Shown piece after piece: positions 44,410 to 55,928 of a stretch of 64,000 bases of DNA. Made by a program: the position numbers and the translations under genes. Source of the DNA: Kuschelorhynchus macadamiae (lineage: Eukaryota; Arthropoda; Insecta; Coleoptera; Curculionidae); assembly GCA_030620095.1 (NCBI GenBank), contig JAUTXW010002098.1:1-64000 (forward strand). Direction: 5' to 3'. The first letter of the stretch is position 1; each line of letters begins with the position of its first letter. A model generated the notes under the pieces. That model was given only the letters and a program-made list of their open reading frames with translations. It did not search any database and was not told the DNA's origin.

Positions 44410-45000
44410 CAATCTTCTCTTAAGTGTAATGACCTCAGTAATGACAGTGTTTCCATTAATTCAAACCCATTTCCTAACGAAAATGTGCTACAAGAGATTC
44501 AAGAGACAAAAAAGATCAAACAACTTGTTAATCTTTAACCACCGGTAAACCAATAATGGCAAAACCGAGGTTCAGTCGATTCTTAACGGTTTAGTTCTGA
44601 ATTAACCGCTACAGTCATAGAGGTTGCCCGTATTGGCAAACCAAATAAAAACAGCAATCGTTCTATTAAGGTTATCCTAGAGAATACTTCTATTGTCAAC
44701 AGACTCTTGAGAATCAGCTCTAAACTGAAGGGTGAGCCAATCTTTATCAGTGCTGACCTGACATCAAAACAGAGACAGCTAGAGAGGTTTCTTAAGGCGA
44801 ATAAAATATCTACCTTAAATATGTAATTGGTGTACCTAAAATCATAACAAAAAACGAGAAAGCCTAGTGAAAGATGGGGTATCCTTATTTATTACCAAAA
44901 TATCAGGGCATTCGAATAAAGTTACCTCAACTATTGGAGTCTGTAGCTTTGGCCTCTTATGATGTTATACTTTTCACTTAATCGCAAAATCATCTCGTCA
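44410..45000 (+). pseudogene. LINE 5' fragment: end of ORF1 and start of endonuclease
   Basis: VIEVARIGKPNKNSNRSIKV, ILENTSIVNRLLRISSKLKG and EPIFISADLTSKQRQLERFL (about 44614-44810) resemble the C-terminal part of ORF1 proteins of Jockey-like elements. Soon after, LIYYQNIRAFE and LPQLLESVALASYDVILF (about 44886-44980) match the first strand and helix of an AP-type endonuclease (usually YQNIRGLR). Frameshifts and stops disrupt both. It may be from the same family as the RT pieces elsewhere in the window. Confidence 0.6.
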
Positions 45001-45485
45001 TACCGTTTATACGGTACATTTACCCAATTTAAATTTAACATTAAATAAACCAGTGTAGTGAATTATCTAATTGGGAAGTGATAATCTACAAATGAAACAT
45101 CGCCGTCTTGCTAGATAATTTAGTTGACTTATAACTTTAATTAATACTGACGTAATAAATAAAGACAGTTAAATTAAATTATATTTTCTCTTTGCAAACT
45201 GCAAAATTTAATTTGAAATGTCATCTCGAGAGGAAGAAGATAATTCATTCATTACGTGAACGTCTTAAATCTATTGTCTACAAGTTAAACAGTGATGTAT
45301 TCTACTGCTAATGTGGATAAAACATATAGCGAACAACTCTTCGTTTATACGTTTGTATTACAAATATAGTATAAAGTTAGCAAATTACAGAGCAGGCGTA
45401 GTTCTTTGCTTTAACAAACACGAAATGTGGGGACATAAAATATCAGTAAATTTTGTGTAAGGATTAAGTGTGATATAGGGATGTA
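45001..45485. other. Mostly unassigned; repeat R1 fragment at its end
   Basis: No gene. From about 45430, TCAGTAAATTTTGTG and TAAGTGTGATATAGGGATG belong to R1, which resumes at 47914 after mariner E. Confidence 0.5.
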
Positions 45486-47911
45486 CAGGGTGTCCGGATT
45501 TGGTTGCAAAAGCAGGGTATCTCGCTTATTTTTAAAGATAGAACCTTGCGGTTTTCACGAACGTAAAGCTAATTTTTTGTGAAACTCATGAAGCCGTAAA
45601 CAAAATTTTCATAGCCTTCTTCGTCTATGAGATACAGGGCGAAATAGAAAATTTTGCATTTTGGGACCCCCCTCGTATCTCGGTTATCCTTTAACTAAAC
45701 GCAAAGGGAAAAATTGCTGCTTATGGAGTTTTTTACGCTGGATCCAGTGGCGTAGTCGTATTTTTTATTTGAGTTGTTATTTTTTAGATATTACCCAAAG
45801 TTGTGTTTTTTTTAATGGGATACCCACTATATTTGTCCAGAACTTGATTTGTCCTTTTAAAAGCTTCTCAAAAATATATAATAGTATGGGTCTATTTTAA
45901 TAAACAACAACAAAAATCCTAATTTTTATAATTATCATCCCAAATTTTGCAGTAGGCCATGCAAAACAATGCTGCCTTTTATTTAAAGTCGTTAACAATA
46001 TCTACATCCTAACAATAAATCAAAATATATATGTAATTAAATCTATTTATCAAAATATGTACTGATAATTTCGCACCAAAAAAGTCCACCTACCTAGATT
46101 TATGTAACATAAGAACAAAACAGTAATAAATTATTATGTAACAAGCCTTTCAGCAAAAATCAACTGTCGTATAAGAACTACAGTAACCAAGGAAATCAAA
46201 AGAACTGTCCAAACTGATTTCCATTTTGTTCTATGCATGCTTCGCACAATTTTCGTATTCGTTTTAGGGAATTAAGCAAAATAACGGGATGATTTTGTAA
46301 ATAGCGAAAATTTTCTCTTATTGCATTTCCTAAATCTTGGACATTATCATAGTGGTCTTTGTAAATTCTATTTTCCAGATATCCCCATAGAAAGAAATCT
46401 AAAATCGACAAATCTGGGGACCTAGGGGGTCATCTTATAGGTCCATTTGTTCCGATCCATTGATTGGTAAAATTATTGTCCAGAAATAATCCCGTCATTC
46501 CAGAATTGTGTGCAGGAGCACCGTCCTGTTGAAAATAAATTTCATTAATTTGCGCTAGAGGAACATCGTCAAGTAATTCAGGTATAGCTGCCTCTAAAAT
46601 TTCTATATAGCGATTGGTTGTTAGATTTCCCTCAAATATATAAAATTTTATATGTGTTCCTAATATGAAGCAGGACACATTTAGGTCAAACCTGCCCCGC
46701 TGTCTTCTGGAAAATATTTGGTGTTGATTTTCCTGGGACCAGAATCTACTATTGTGCCTATTGAGTATACCAGAATTACTGAAATGTGCTTTAACCTTCC
46801 TTTCAAAATCTCTAACCATATCACATCTTTCTCGAAACCAATTGCAGAAGACTACCCGAAGCTCTGCATCCCCTGGCTGTAAGTGCTGCACAAGCCTAAA
46901 TTTGTATGGGTGGTATTTGTGCTTTTTTAGAATTTCTTGAACTCTAGTTTTTGGAATCCCTATGCTCTTTTCACTGGCCCTACAAGAGTTTGTAGGGTAA
47001 GCTTCTGCATTAGCCAAAACCGTAATTTCCTCAGCTTCCCGATTTTCTTTATTATATGTTTTCGTACGAAATTTGATAAATGATCCGTGATTAAGTAAAT
47101 TCTTTTTTATCCGATAAAAAGTGGATATATTAGGTTGCCTCCTTTCTGGATATCTAAATAAAAATTAAGCAATAGTATTTCAACATACCCAAAAATTAAC
47201 TATTTACCTGTTAAAATACATCTCAGAAGCCGCTTCAACATTTTCATTACTTAATATAAAACAAGCTAACATATCGTATTTTTCATAATGTTCGAAAGTT
47301 TGGTTTTCTTCCATAATAATACAAATATATTTTTACACAATAAATAAATACAAAAAACTAGCGCTATATTTTATATACGCGTACAAAATTGTGAAATGTC
47401 ATTTGCTTCCAAGAAAACAAAAGAAAACGGCATCGTTTTGCATGGCCTACTGCAAAATTTGGGATGATAATTATAAAAATTAGGATTTTTATTGTTGTTT
47501 ATTAAAATAGACCCATACTATTATATATTTTGAGAAGCTTTTAAAAGGACAAATCAATTTCTGGACAAATATACAGGGTGTCCCATTTAAAAAAACACAA
47601 CTTTGGGTCATATCTAAAAAATAACAACTCAAATGAAAAATATGACTACTCCACTGGATCCAGCGTAAAAAACTGCATAAGCAGCAGTTTTTCCCTTTGC
47701 GTTAAGTTAAAGGATAACCGAGATACGAGGGGTGTCCCAAAATTCAAAATTTTCTATTTCGCCCCGTATCTCATAAACGAAGAAGGCTATGAAAATTTTG
47801 TTTACGGCTTCATGAGTTTCACAAATTAGCTCAGGTTCGTGAAAACCGCAAGGTTCTATCTTTAAAAATAAGCGAGATACCCTGCTTTTGCAACCAAATC
47901 CGGACACCCTG
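45486..47911 (-). mobile_element. Mariner E, long-TIR DD41D element nested in R1, 2,426 bp
   Basis: TA at 45484-45485 and 47912-47913; ends CAGGGTGTCCGGATTTGG and its inverse. The arms are about 45486-45983 and 47432-47911. Excision joins GTGATATAGGGATGTA to CTGGTAAAGTTGT, close to the R1 module GGGATAAACTGGTAAAATTT. Terminus-like motifs recur inside the arms (TACAGGGCGA at about 45633, TGGGATACCCACTATA at about 45820). Confidence 0.9.
46196..47314 (-). pseudogene. Mariner E transposase with one intron; catalytic Asp lost
   Basis: Start ATG at 47314 (MEENQTFEHYEKYDMLACFI). A 54-bp GT-AG intron (47207-47154; AACAG|GTAAAT, TTTAG|ATATCC) joins YFNR to YPERRQP, within the DUF4817-like HTH. KTRVQEILKKHKYHPYKFRL precedes ERKVKAHFSNSGILNRHN, where relatives have TDEAHFS: the first catalytic Asp is replaced. 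YFQQDGAPAH carries the second; GPIR-TGA-PPRSPDLSILD has a stop in place of Trp and the third Asp (x41). ENRIYKDHYDNVQDL and CEACIEQNGNQFGQFF end it. Exons 107 + 958 nt give 355 codons with no frameshift. Inactive. Confidence 0.85.
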
Positions 47912-47913
47912 TA

Positions 47914-48110
47914 CTGGTAAAGTTGTCGTACGAATTCAAGATGGCGCAATAAAATGTCGGCCAAATGAAATGTTTGTAGTTGTGAAAAAATTTCCCCTGG
48001 AGGGTTTTAGCGTTTCTAGATGCCCAAAAACATAATTTCTCAATTCGGTCGGTCTGTTTGTCGACCTGTCTGTCTGTCAGTTTGGGGCATAGATCTTATG
48101 GGGATAACCT
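47914..48110 (+). repeat. Dispersed repeat R1, continuation after mariner E
   Basis: CTGGTAAAGTTGTCGTACGA, AATTCAAGATGGCGCA, TTCTAGATGCCC, then a GTCGGTCTGTTTGTCGACC...GTCTGTCTGTCAG tract, as in the main R1 array. Confidence 0.75.
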
Positions 48111-48240
48111 TTATCCGGAACTTCCCTCGTTATAAATCTTTTCTTTTCCTAGGAATAATGAAGTGATGCAATTTAGTTTCGCACATAGTCATTTAGTGAC
48201 ACATTTACATCACATTTAATTTTTGTGACAAATTTTATAT

Positions 48241-48300
48241 CAATTATTATTATTATTATTATTATTATTTATTTAACCAACATAGGCGGAAAGCCGTTTC
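48241..48300 (-). other. LINE 3' tail on the minus strand
   Basis: Read on the minus strand: AAACGGCTTTCCGCCTATGT, TGGTTAAATAAATAATAATA, an A-rich then (AAT)n ending typical of an LINE 3' end. The body of that element is not evident upstream. Confidence 0.45.
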
Positions 48301-48389
48301 AGCTTTACAGTTTGATATTTTGAGCGTTACAAACGATTAACAAGATAATTTAGATGATAATAGTCTAGAGTGAGAATCGACAATATTAC

Positions 48390-49211
48390 ATAGAATTTTT
48401 TAAGACAAGTCTGTCCCATGTCATTCCTAAGTAATAAGGAGTTTGTCATATCCATCGGCGGAAGAGATTCAACAAGAAGAGAAATAAGAGCACGAGTGCC
48501 CCAAGGCTCTCTGCTATCCCCCATTCTTTTTAATTTGTATACGGCTGATATGCCAAAACAAAATTTCACAAACCTGTATCTTTTCGCCGGTAAGACCAAA
48601 TTTCATCACCACCAGACTGCAAAAACAAATTACCGTAATAGAAGAATTAAAGAGCAAATGGAAATCAAGATTAAATGTGCAGGCAGTCTTCTTTTCTGCA
48701 AAACCAAATAAAAAAATTAAAATTAATAATACTGAAGTGAACTGGGCAGACCATGCCAAATATTTAGGAATGATATTCGACAAAAGACTAAACTGGTCAA
48801 AACACTACCTACGCCGTAAAAAAGGCAAACAAAACTCTGGGTACGCTATAGACGTTGCTGAATAAAAAAAGTAGGCTTACCAACCGGTTTAAATTAACTT
48901 TATTTAAATCCAATATTAGACCAGCGGTAACGTATGCATGTCCATCGTGGAGTATTCATCATTTAAATCAAACAAAGAGACTCCAAAGGGTGCAAAATAA
49001 AATCATGAGATTAGCGACGAATGCTCCAAGCTATTTGCGTACTTCAGTACATAGAAATTTGGAGATGGAAACTTTAGAACCCCACATACGTAAACTAAAT
49101 ACTAATTTTCACACCAAAGCAGACTTTTATAACGACTTAATCCGACAATCACATATTTACGGTAATAAAAATAAAGCACACAAACTACCAAAGGATTGTC
49201 TGTTACGTTAA
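48390..49211 (+). pseudogene. Jockey-like LINE reverse transcriptase, C-terminal half, broken
   Basis: FLSNKEFVISIGGRD, REIRARVPQGSLLSPILFNL, YTADMPKQNF, then NLYLFAGKTKFHH where FADD is expected, so the catalytic Asp pair is lost. In other frames: QAVFFSAKPNKKIKINN, EVNWADHAKYLGMIFDKRLN (48737), then TLFKSNIRPAVTYACPSW (48899), IHHLNQTKRLQRVQNKIMRL and PSYLRTSVHRNLEMETLEP, the familiar C-terminal region of Jockey elements. At least three frameshifts. The 5' half is absent. Confidence 0.8.
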
Positions 49212-50621
49212 TGAATAGCCACGCCAAGATGGGCCTCCTCCCTTCCTCACTCGCCATTTTTTCAAAATAATTTAACTAGCAAAATCTACCAACCCACAAC
49301 TCTCTAAGAAGACGAAAAAGAAATCGAAGATCGAATAGTTGTTATAGCTCTATTAAGCTGACAAACTCAATAAGAAGAAGACTACAGTTTAGTTTGAGAT
49401 TTCGAAGTATTATCACGCTGACAGTGACAAGTTTAAAGTTACCTTGGTTACGATTGTTACGTATAACCCTTTGAATACATAAATGTACAGAAAGGAGCCT
49501 AGCCGTAACCTTGACGAGACCGGGAAGGTCCCAAGATCATAACGATGGCCCGTCAAAATGACAACACCTTGTTTTCGGTTTTCAGTGGCGTATCCACTTT
49601 AATTTTTTTACTTTAAAATTTAGAAAGTAATTTGAAAACTTGTATTTACGAAAGTGAATTATAATTAAGGTATGAACTAAATTAAACAAGCCAATTAGTG
49701 TGATACATTAATTCAGGTGACACATTAAAATGCATGTCTTTAATAGCTCACTTTAGATATTAAATTTTACTTTTTACATAATAAACCTTTTGTACAAATA
49801 CCTTTAATTTATTCAGGGGTTTAAGTTCAACATGTGTTGTTATTGACGCTTTAAAATTAATACTGGGTTTGAAAGAGCCACTTATCAAAGTTATAAAGAA
49901 ATGGGGCAATTTTACCCCGGCAAAATAAATTAACATAGCGAGAACGCATTCTGGATGATGAACTGTCGCGACACGTGCCCAGTAATTACATTAATTTAAT
50001 CTAAAACTTGAAAAGAAATACCTGCAACTAAGAATTTATCTATCTGGAAAAACTTGCAAATCATTTGAAAGTTATATTTTTCTTTCCTAGGCTATAAAAT
50101 GCATTTTTTTTTGTTTGTTTCGTTTCGACTGTCCTTTTGTATTTCTGCTTTCTTTTTATTACTTTGCTTGAATTTAATAAATAAAATTTAATGATTTTTT
50201 TTTAATAAGCAGAATGGTTATTTTTAGTTGAACTAGGAAATTATATTTTTTTCTAAGTAACTAAAAGCAGAAAAATTAAGCACCTAAGAAATATCAATGC
50301 ATTTGAGACACAACAAGCCATAAATAATTAAATATAAATAATTTTATTATTACAGCACAATATTACTATTTCATTTAAATTTACTTAAATTTAATACAGA
50401 ACAAAATATTAGATAAATACGAAATACCAACAAATCTAAGACATATTAGGTTAGGTTAGTAGTAATAGACATAGTTTTTGAGAAAATTAGTGGTGAATAT
50501 ATAAAAAATGTCTCAATTTGAAATTCTCTACTTATTTATTGGCCATTAAATTATCTAAAAACTACACCTCGTACAAAAAACTGTAATTGACTTATTATAT
50601 CATCTTTCGCTAACTAGGTTA

Positions 50622-50627
<6 letters not shown>
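49212..50627. other. No gene recognised
   Basis: AT-rich. GGGGCAATTTTACCCC at about 49913-49928 is a short palindrome resembling a pogo-type end, with no element attached. Nothing else seen. Confidence 0.45.

Positions 50628-50678
<51 letters not shown>
50628..50678. repeat. (TA)n microsatellite, left of the Tc1 element
   Basis: Pure TA tract ending directly at the left terminus of the Tc1 element. The same repeat follows its right end. Confidence 0.97.
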
Positions 50679-50679
<1 letters not shown>

Positions 50680-52346
50680 GAGCCCAGAATCATATCATTT
50701 AGCCCAGTCGAATTTTTTTAGTTTTACCTTATTTTGGAAGACTTTGCAAAACACAGGAATGAAATATATTGATTCCAAGTATTATTATTGTAATTTAGGA
50801 CATTTTGGTAGAAATGTTTACTAAGAAAAATATTAGAAAACTAGAAATATGCTTATAAGACTAAATTACGTAAATTAACAACGAATCAATTCATTTGGCC
50901 CATGAGAAACGCAAAGCTCTTTATCATCATATCAGCCTTGAGTTAAATCAAAACAATTGCTAATCCTTGGATGTTGTTAGTAACACATCAATAGTTAGTT
51001 CTGTCAACTTAACTTTCAAAAAATGGTGCGGGGTAAAGCTTTGTCTAACGATTTACGTAAAGTTATCGTTAATTTGCACAATGCTGGTAATTCTTGTGGT
51101 CAAATTGCCAACTGCTATTATCACGCTATACTGTACGAAATATCGTCAAATTATATAAAACGACAGGAGCAGTTCAGGAAAAGCCAAATTTGGGAAGGAC
51201 TTCAAAAATTACACCCATTAATATGAGAGCTTTAGGTCGTATTTTGAAACAAAACCGTCGTGCAAATTGTGGTGAATTGAGTCTAGAATGGAATAGAGCG
51301 ACTGGTGAAGGTTTTTCAAGGTCAACCTGTCTCAGAGCTGTCAAACGATTGGGCTATAAATTCCACAAAGTAAGTTACGAACTATTTTTTTTTCTTACAG
51401 TCTCAATAGAGAAGAATTTTTAATTTACAGGCCAAAGAAAAACCGTTGTTAACTCTAAGACAAAAGAAAAATAGGCTAATATGGGCAAAAAGTCATCATA
51501 ACTGGTCACAAATGCAATGGAATAGTGTTATTTGGAGTGACGAATCAAGATTTGAAGTATGTGTTGGCGATTACCGAAGTAGGGTATTGAGGACCAAAAA
51601 TGAAGCATATCATCCAGACTGTTTGCGCAGAAAAGTGAAATTTCCGGCCTCTGTGATGATTTGGGGATGCATGTCGGCCCAAGGGGTTGGAAGGTTACAC
51701 TTCGTAGAAGGCACTGTAAATGCGGTTAGGTACATTGATATCCTGAGAGGCAGTTTAATGCTCTCCATTGAGATATTGAAAACAGTAGAAAACGGGTACA
51801 TATTCCAACAAGATGGTGCTGCATGCCATACGGCTAAAACAGTGAAGGAATGGATGTTGCAAAATAACATTCCGATTTTGGATTGGGTATCCAGTAGCCC
51901 TGACCTGTCGCCAATCGAAACCCTTTGGCATATTATGAAAAAAAAATTACGTTCAACACCTGCCAGAACAGTTCCTGAATTAAAAGAGAGGTTAACACAA
52001 ATTTGGAACTCATTTACTGCTGACGACTGCAAAAAGTTAATAGATACCATGCCAAAGCGAATCGAAGCAGTTCTGAAGCAAAAAGGAGATGTTACACAGT
52101 GGTAGATTCACTGACACTCTAATATCATTATTGGGCCAAATGAAATGATTCGTTGTTATTTTACTTAATTTAGTGTTCTAAGCATAGTTTTAATATTATA
52201 ATAATAATTTTAGTAAAACGTGTTAACAAAATAGCCTAAATTGAAATAATATTACTCTGAACCAATAATTGTGTTTATTGTGCTCACCAATGTCTTCCAA
52301 AATGAAGTAAAAAATTAACTGGGCCAAACGATATGATTCTGGGCTC

Positions 52347-52347
<1 letters not shown>
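50679..52347 (+). mobile_element. Nearly intact Tc1-family transposon, 1,669 bp
   Basis: The left end CGAGCCCAGAATCATATCAT matches the inverse of the right end (CGAGCCCAGAATCATATCGT). Similarity of the arms continues about 75 bp with indels through ATTTTGGAAGAC. TA on each side belongs to a TA microsatellite split by the insertion. It carries one transposase gene. Confidence 0.93.
51023..52105 (+). CDS. Tc1-type transposase (DD34E), one intron, one 1-bp deletion
   Basis: MVRGKALSNDLRKVIVNLHN and CGQIANC start the paired-like HTH. A single-base deletion near 51113 shifts the frame; SRYTVRNIVKLYKTTGAVQE resumes it. GELSLEWNRATGEGFSRSTC and RAVKRLGYKFHK end exon 1 at 51369. A 61-bp GT-AG intron (51370-51430; AAA|GTAAGT, TTTACAG|GCC) leads to AKEKPLLTLRQKKNRLIWAK. 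Catalytic residues are kept: VIWSDESRFEV (Asp), FQQDGAACH (Asp), SPDLSPIETLWH (Glu, x34). WGCMSAQGVGRLHFVEGTVN is the typical central block. About 340 residues if the deletion is ignored, the family's usual size. Confidence 0.9.

Positions 52348-52401
<54 letters not shown>
52348..52401. repeat. (TA)n microsatellite, right of the Tc1 element
   Basis: Pure TA tract directly after the right terminus, the other half of the split target. Confidence 0.97.
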
Positions 52402-52404
<3 letters not shown>

Positions 52405-53334
52405 AAGTTCATGATAGCACAAATATTTGGGTTACTTAGGATTAGTTTTTGGTTACCTGTCATAAATAAACAAATTAATAAATAGAAGAAAAGACTATAT
52501 TTTTGCAAAGAAACAATATATCTTAAGTATTTATAGAAGTTAAAAATAAACGTATATACCTATAGGTATAGGTAAATTCTATTTTTCCTAAAAAAAGGCT
52601 AAAAATTAATTAAAATCTCTAAAAAAATTTAATTTTTTTGTTTGCCTTTACTACCTGTTAAACAAATAATATTTGTTGAGAAATATAATAAAATTGTTTC
52701 CCTTTTAGCACAGTATCACACCTAAAAAAAGAGAATATAATGTTAGATATTAAAACTTATTTTGTCCCATAAAATTGTTCCTAGAAACTCATGACTCCAA
52801 CTTTTTTTCTTCCGTTTTAAAACATACTTAAGGTAACTTAAACATTTTGACGTAACAAAATATTACATAAAGTGTTACGCTACTGTGTTTTTTATATACC
52901 ACTTTGTTCCTAATTTACCTGTTTGACACTTTAATTTTTGGCTTTAAACCGGATTTAAAAGTATAGTTAATTTCTTTACTTAAGGAAATACAAATGCACT
53001 TACGCTCAAGACGAAATTCGATCTTCCTTTTAATACGTGTACCACCGCATGCCACACAACTGACCATTTCTTGTATTTAGGATAATGCAAACCGCCAAAA
53101 ATGTGTTTGTTACGTTTTATAACACACAATACAACTTTTCAATCAGCTTTTAGATTAATTCGATGTGCGTATTATTTATAAACTGCTAAAACTTAAATTT
53201 GCAAAGACGACGGTTTGACAACACACGGCAACAAACCAAAACGTAAACATCAGAGAAATAAGATCCCAAAAATTACGTAGTTCCGTCAAAAGTTTGCTAA
53301 TTTAAAATAACGCATGGGGCTCTTTCCTATTATC
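52402..53334. other. No gene recognised
   Basis: AT-rich, no domain or repeat family seen. Confidence 0.45.
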
Positions 53335-53336
53335 TA

Positions 53337-55926
53337 CAGTGTGTCCCAGATTCGCTTCTCTATACAGGGATCTCGGCTCCTATTATACCTTCAGCAAAGG
53401 ATAAATGGGGAAGGTTTTAGAGGAAACTTATTGCATTCGATATCCCGCTTCAGATATACGATTTTGCGTTTTTTGGAAAGAGCCTAAAATTTCCTGTCCA
53501 GTGATATTTCACAAGTGTATTAAAGATTTTAGTATCATCGAAATACTACACTTCGTAAAGTTGGGTTTCAGTTTTTTTTAAGGAGGCCATGATTTAAAGT
53601 CAATGCTTTTCTAAGGAGGCCATGATTTATCTGTAACAAAATTGGATTTTGACTTTGACGTTAAGTTAAATAGCTGAAAGTATCAAAGCTGTGTTTTAAT
53701 AAGTAGTAGATACGCTTTTATCCCAATAAAATCATAAATCTGACACGTAAATTGTCAAAACCTATAGAAAATGGCCGGCATTCCGTATTCAATTGAAGAA
53801 AAGGTTGACATGTTAGCTCTGTACTTTCAATCATACAGAAACGCCGACGTTACCTCAGCAAGGTATTTGGAGACCTACCCCAAACGACGACAGCCTCATA
53901 AAACCCAATTCAGGAAAATCGTAGTTAATTTAATTAACCATGGTGCCTTCGAACAAACTAAAAGCGGATACAATAATAACAATGAAAATCGAGACAGAAA
54001 CATTTTACAAGCTATCAACGAAAACCCTAGTGCATCGGTAAGAACTGTAGAACAGGAAACTAATGTGCCAAAATCAACGGTACAGAGAGTTTTAAAAAAG
54101 AATAAGTACCATCCATACAAACCCATAATAGTACAAGGACTTGAGGAAACTGATTTTCCAAGACGACTACAGTTTTGTGAGTAGTATACTAGATGTAATG
54201 AAAATCCCAATTTTGTAAATCATATCTTGTGGTCCGATGAGAGCAGGTTCACGAATTGTGGAGTCTTTAATAGGCACAACCATAATCATTGGGCTGTGCA
54301 AAATCCTCACGAAGTGGCAGAGAGACGTCTACAGATCAGATTTGGAAGTAACGTTTGGTGTGGGATCATTGGTAAGTTAATCTAACCAATCTTTTTTAAA
54401 TAGGCACCAAATGATGGTCAAATAATAATCTTTTTTTTTTCGTTTAGTTCTTTAATGATACTAAAAGAGTATAATCTAAGAAGAAAAAAGTAAAACGTTC
54501 TACTCTAGTCGGTCAACTTACTTTTTTGATATTGTATTACATTTTTATTCAATCGTTTTGTATTGTAACACTTTATCTAAATTTTCTGATTTAGCTAATT
54601 CTCTAAAATTATTTTGATTGTCTGAATTAAATAATTTATTATTACCCGGGAAGCCTAGTTCTTGCGTTATGAAAAAAATACCATATTAATCAAATGTCGA
54701 ATTATTTTTCGATTTTCATTATGATTTATAGAAAGGCGTTCAGCTGTCTTTCCGACTAATTTAAATTTTAAAGCGCAAGGGGTTTGTTATTTTGATATTT
54801 TATGTTTTATTAAGGCACGGTGTACTTTTTTAAGATTATTATATCACTGAAATAAATTGATTTAGTATTTCCGAAATTAATATGCAATACCAACAAAATA
54901 ATTTATTACGGCTATTACTTCCCGCTAACCTAAACCTTTTTCATAATAAAGCGGAATAGGTTTCAACTGTATATAAGCTTATCATTACGGGATGTTTCGA
55001 TAATTATTTTTGGAAAGAAAATATCCACTTTTTAATAAAGATAATTTTCCCTTTATAATTTATAGTTTCTAGTACCACCCGGCCGACCCTGCCGCCCTTG
55101 ACTGGTAGGCATCTATTTATAAATTATTAATCATTTCAGGAAATCGACTTATTGGACCATTTTTGTTTGACTACAACCTAAACGGGCAGAGGTACCTAGA
55201 GCTTTTGCGAAACCAGATTGTACCAGCCTTACGAGGTATTTTAACGGAAGATGAATTAAGGAGAACTTGGTTTCAACAAGACGGATATCCGGTTTACAAT
55301 ACGATTCAAGTCAGGAACTTCTTAAGAGAGCAGTTTGACGAAAGAATAATTTCTTTAAATGGTCCAATATCTTGGCCTCCTAGATCCCCTGACCCGTCGC
55401 CCTTGGATTTCTACCTCTGGGGTCACACGAAGAATGAAATCTATGAATTTGATCCCCCCGTGACCATAGAAATCCAAAAACATTGAAATCTAATTTACGA
55501 AGTGTGATATTTTGATGACACTAAAGTCTTTAATGCATTTGTGAGATATCACTAGACTGGAAATTTAAGGCTCTTTCCAAAAATCGAAAAATCCAATATG
55601 GCCGTCATAAGAAAAATGAAAGTTGAGGCGGGTTGCGGGTAAACAAAAAACAGTGAAGACGCCATCTTATTTTTCTTAAAAATGTGTCCGAATAATGTCA
55701 TATTTTGACAGCTTACAAATTTGCCGTTCTGGATATACTGGCGAAAAACGAAATCCGCCATTTTCGGTTTTTCGCCCATATTTCGCAAACTTATTGATCG
55801 ATCGTAAATCTGAAACCAGCTATCGAATGCAATAAGTTTCCTCTAAAACTTTCCCTATTTAAACTTTGCTGTCGGTATAATAGGAGCCGAGATCCCTATA
55901 TAGAGAAGCGAATCTGGGACACACTG
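53337..55926 (+). mobile_element. Mariner H, DD41D element with a 768-bp intron, 2,590 bp
   Basis: TA at 53335-53336 and 55927-55928; ends CAGTGTGTCCCAGATTCGC and its inverse. The left arm is about 53337-53560. The right arm, about 55493-55926, carries an extra segment of about 190 bp (near 55590-55790) absent from the left. Confidence 0.88.
53771..55486 (+). pseudogene. Mariner H transposase, two exons, one nonsense codon
   Basis: MAGIPYSIEEKVDMLALYFQ and SARYLETYPKRRQPHKTQF form the DUF4817-like HTH; VRTVEQETNVPKSTVQRVLK and NKYHPYKPIIVQGLEETDF follow. A TAG (54182-54184) replaces Trp in LQFCE-YTR. HILWSDESRFTNCGVFNRHN has the first Asp. GSNVWCGIIG ends exon 1 at 54371 (G|GTAAGT). Intron 54372-55139 ends TTTCAG|GA; exon 2 gives NRLIGPFLFDYNLNGQRYL, FQQDGYPVYN (second Asp), WPPRSPDPSPLDFYLWG (third, x41) and a short tail. 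The intron contains no recognised insertion, although AATACCAACAAAATAATTTA-type AT-rich sequence dominates. The C-terminus looks truncated relative to element I. Confidence 0.85.
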
Positions 55927-55928
55927 TA

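Noticed and set aside
49905..49930. pogo-type terminus (GGGGCAATTTTACCCC).
   Set aside because: A short palindrome alone, with no partner end or transposase nearby.
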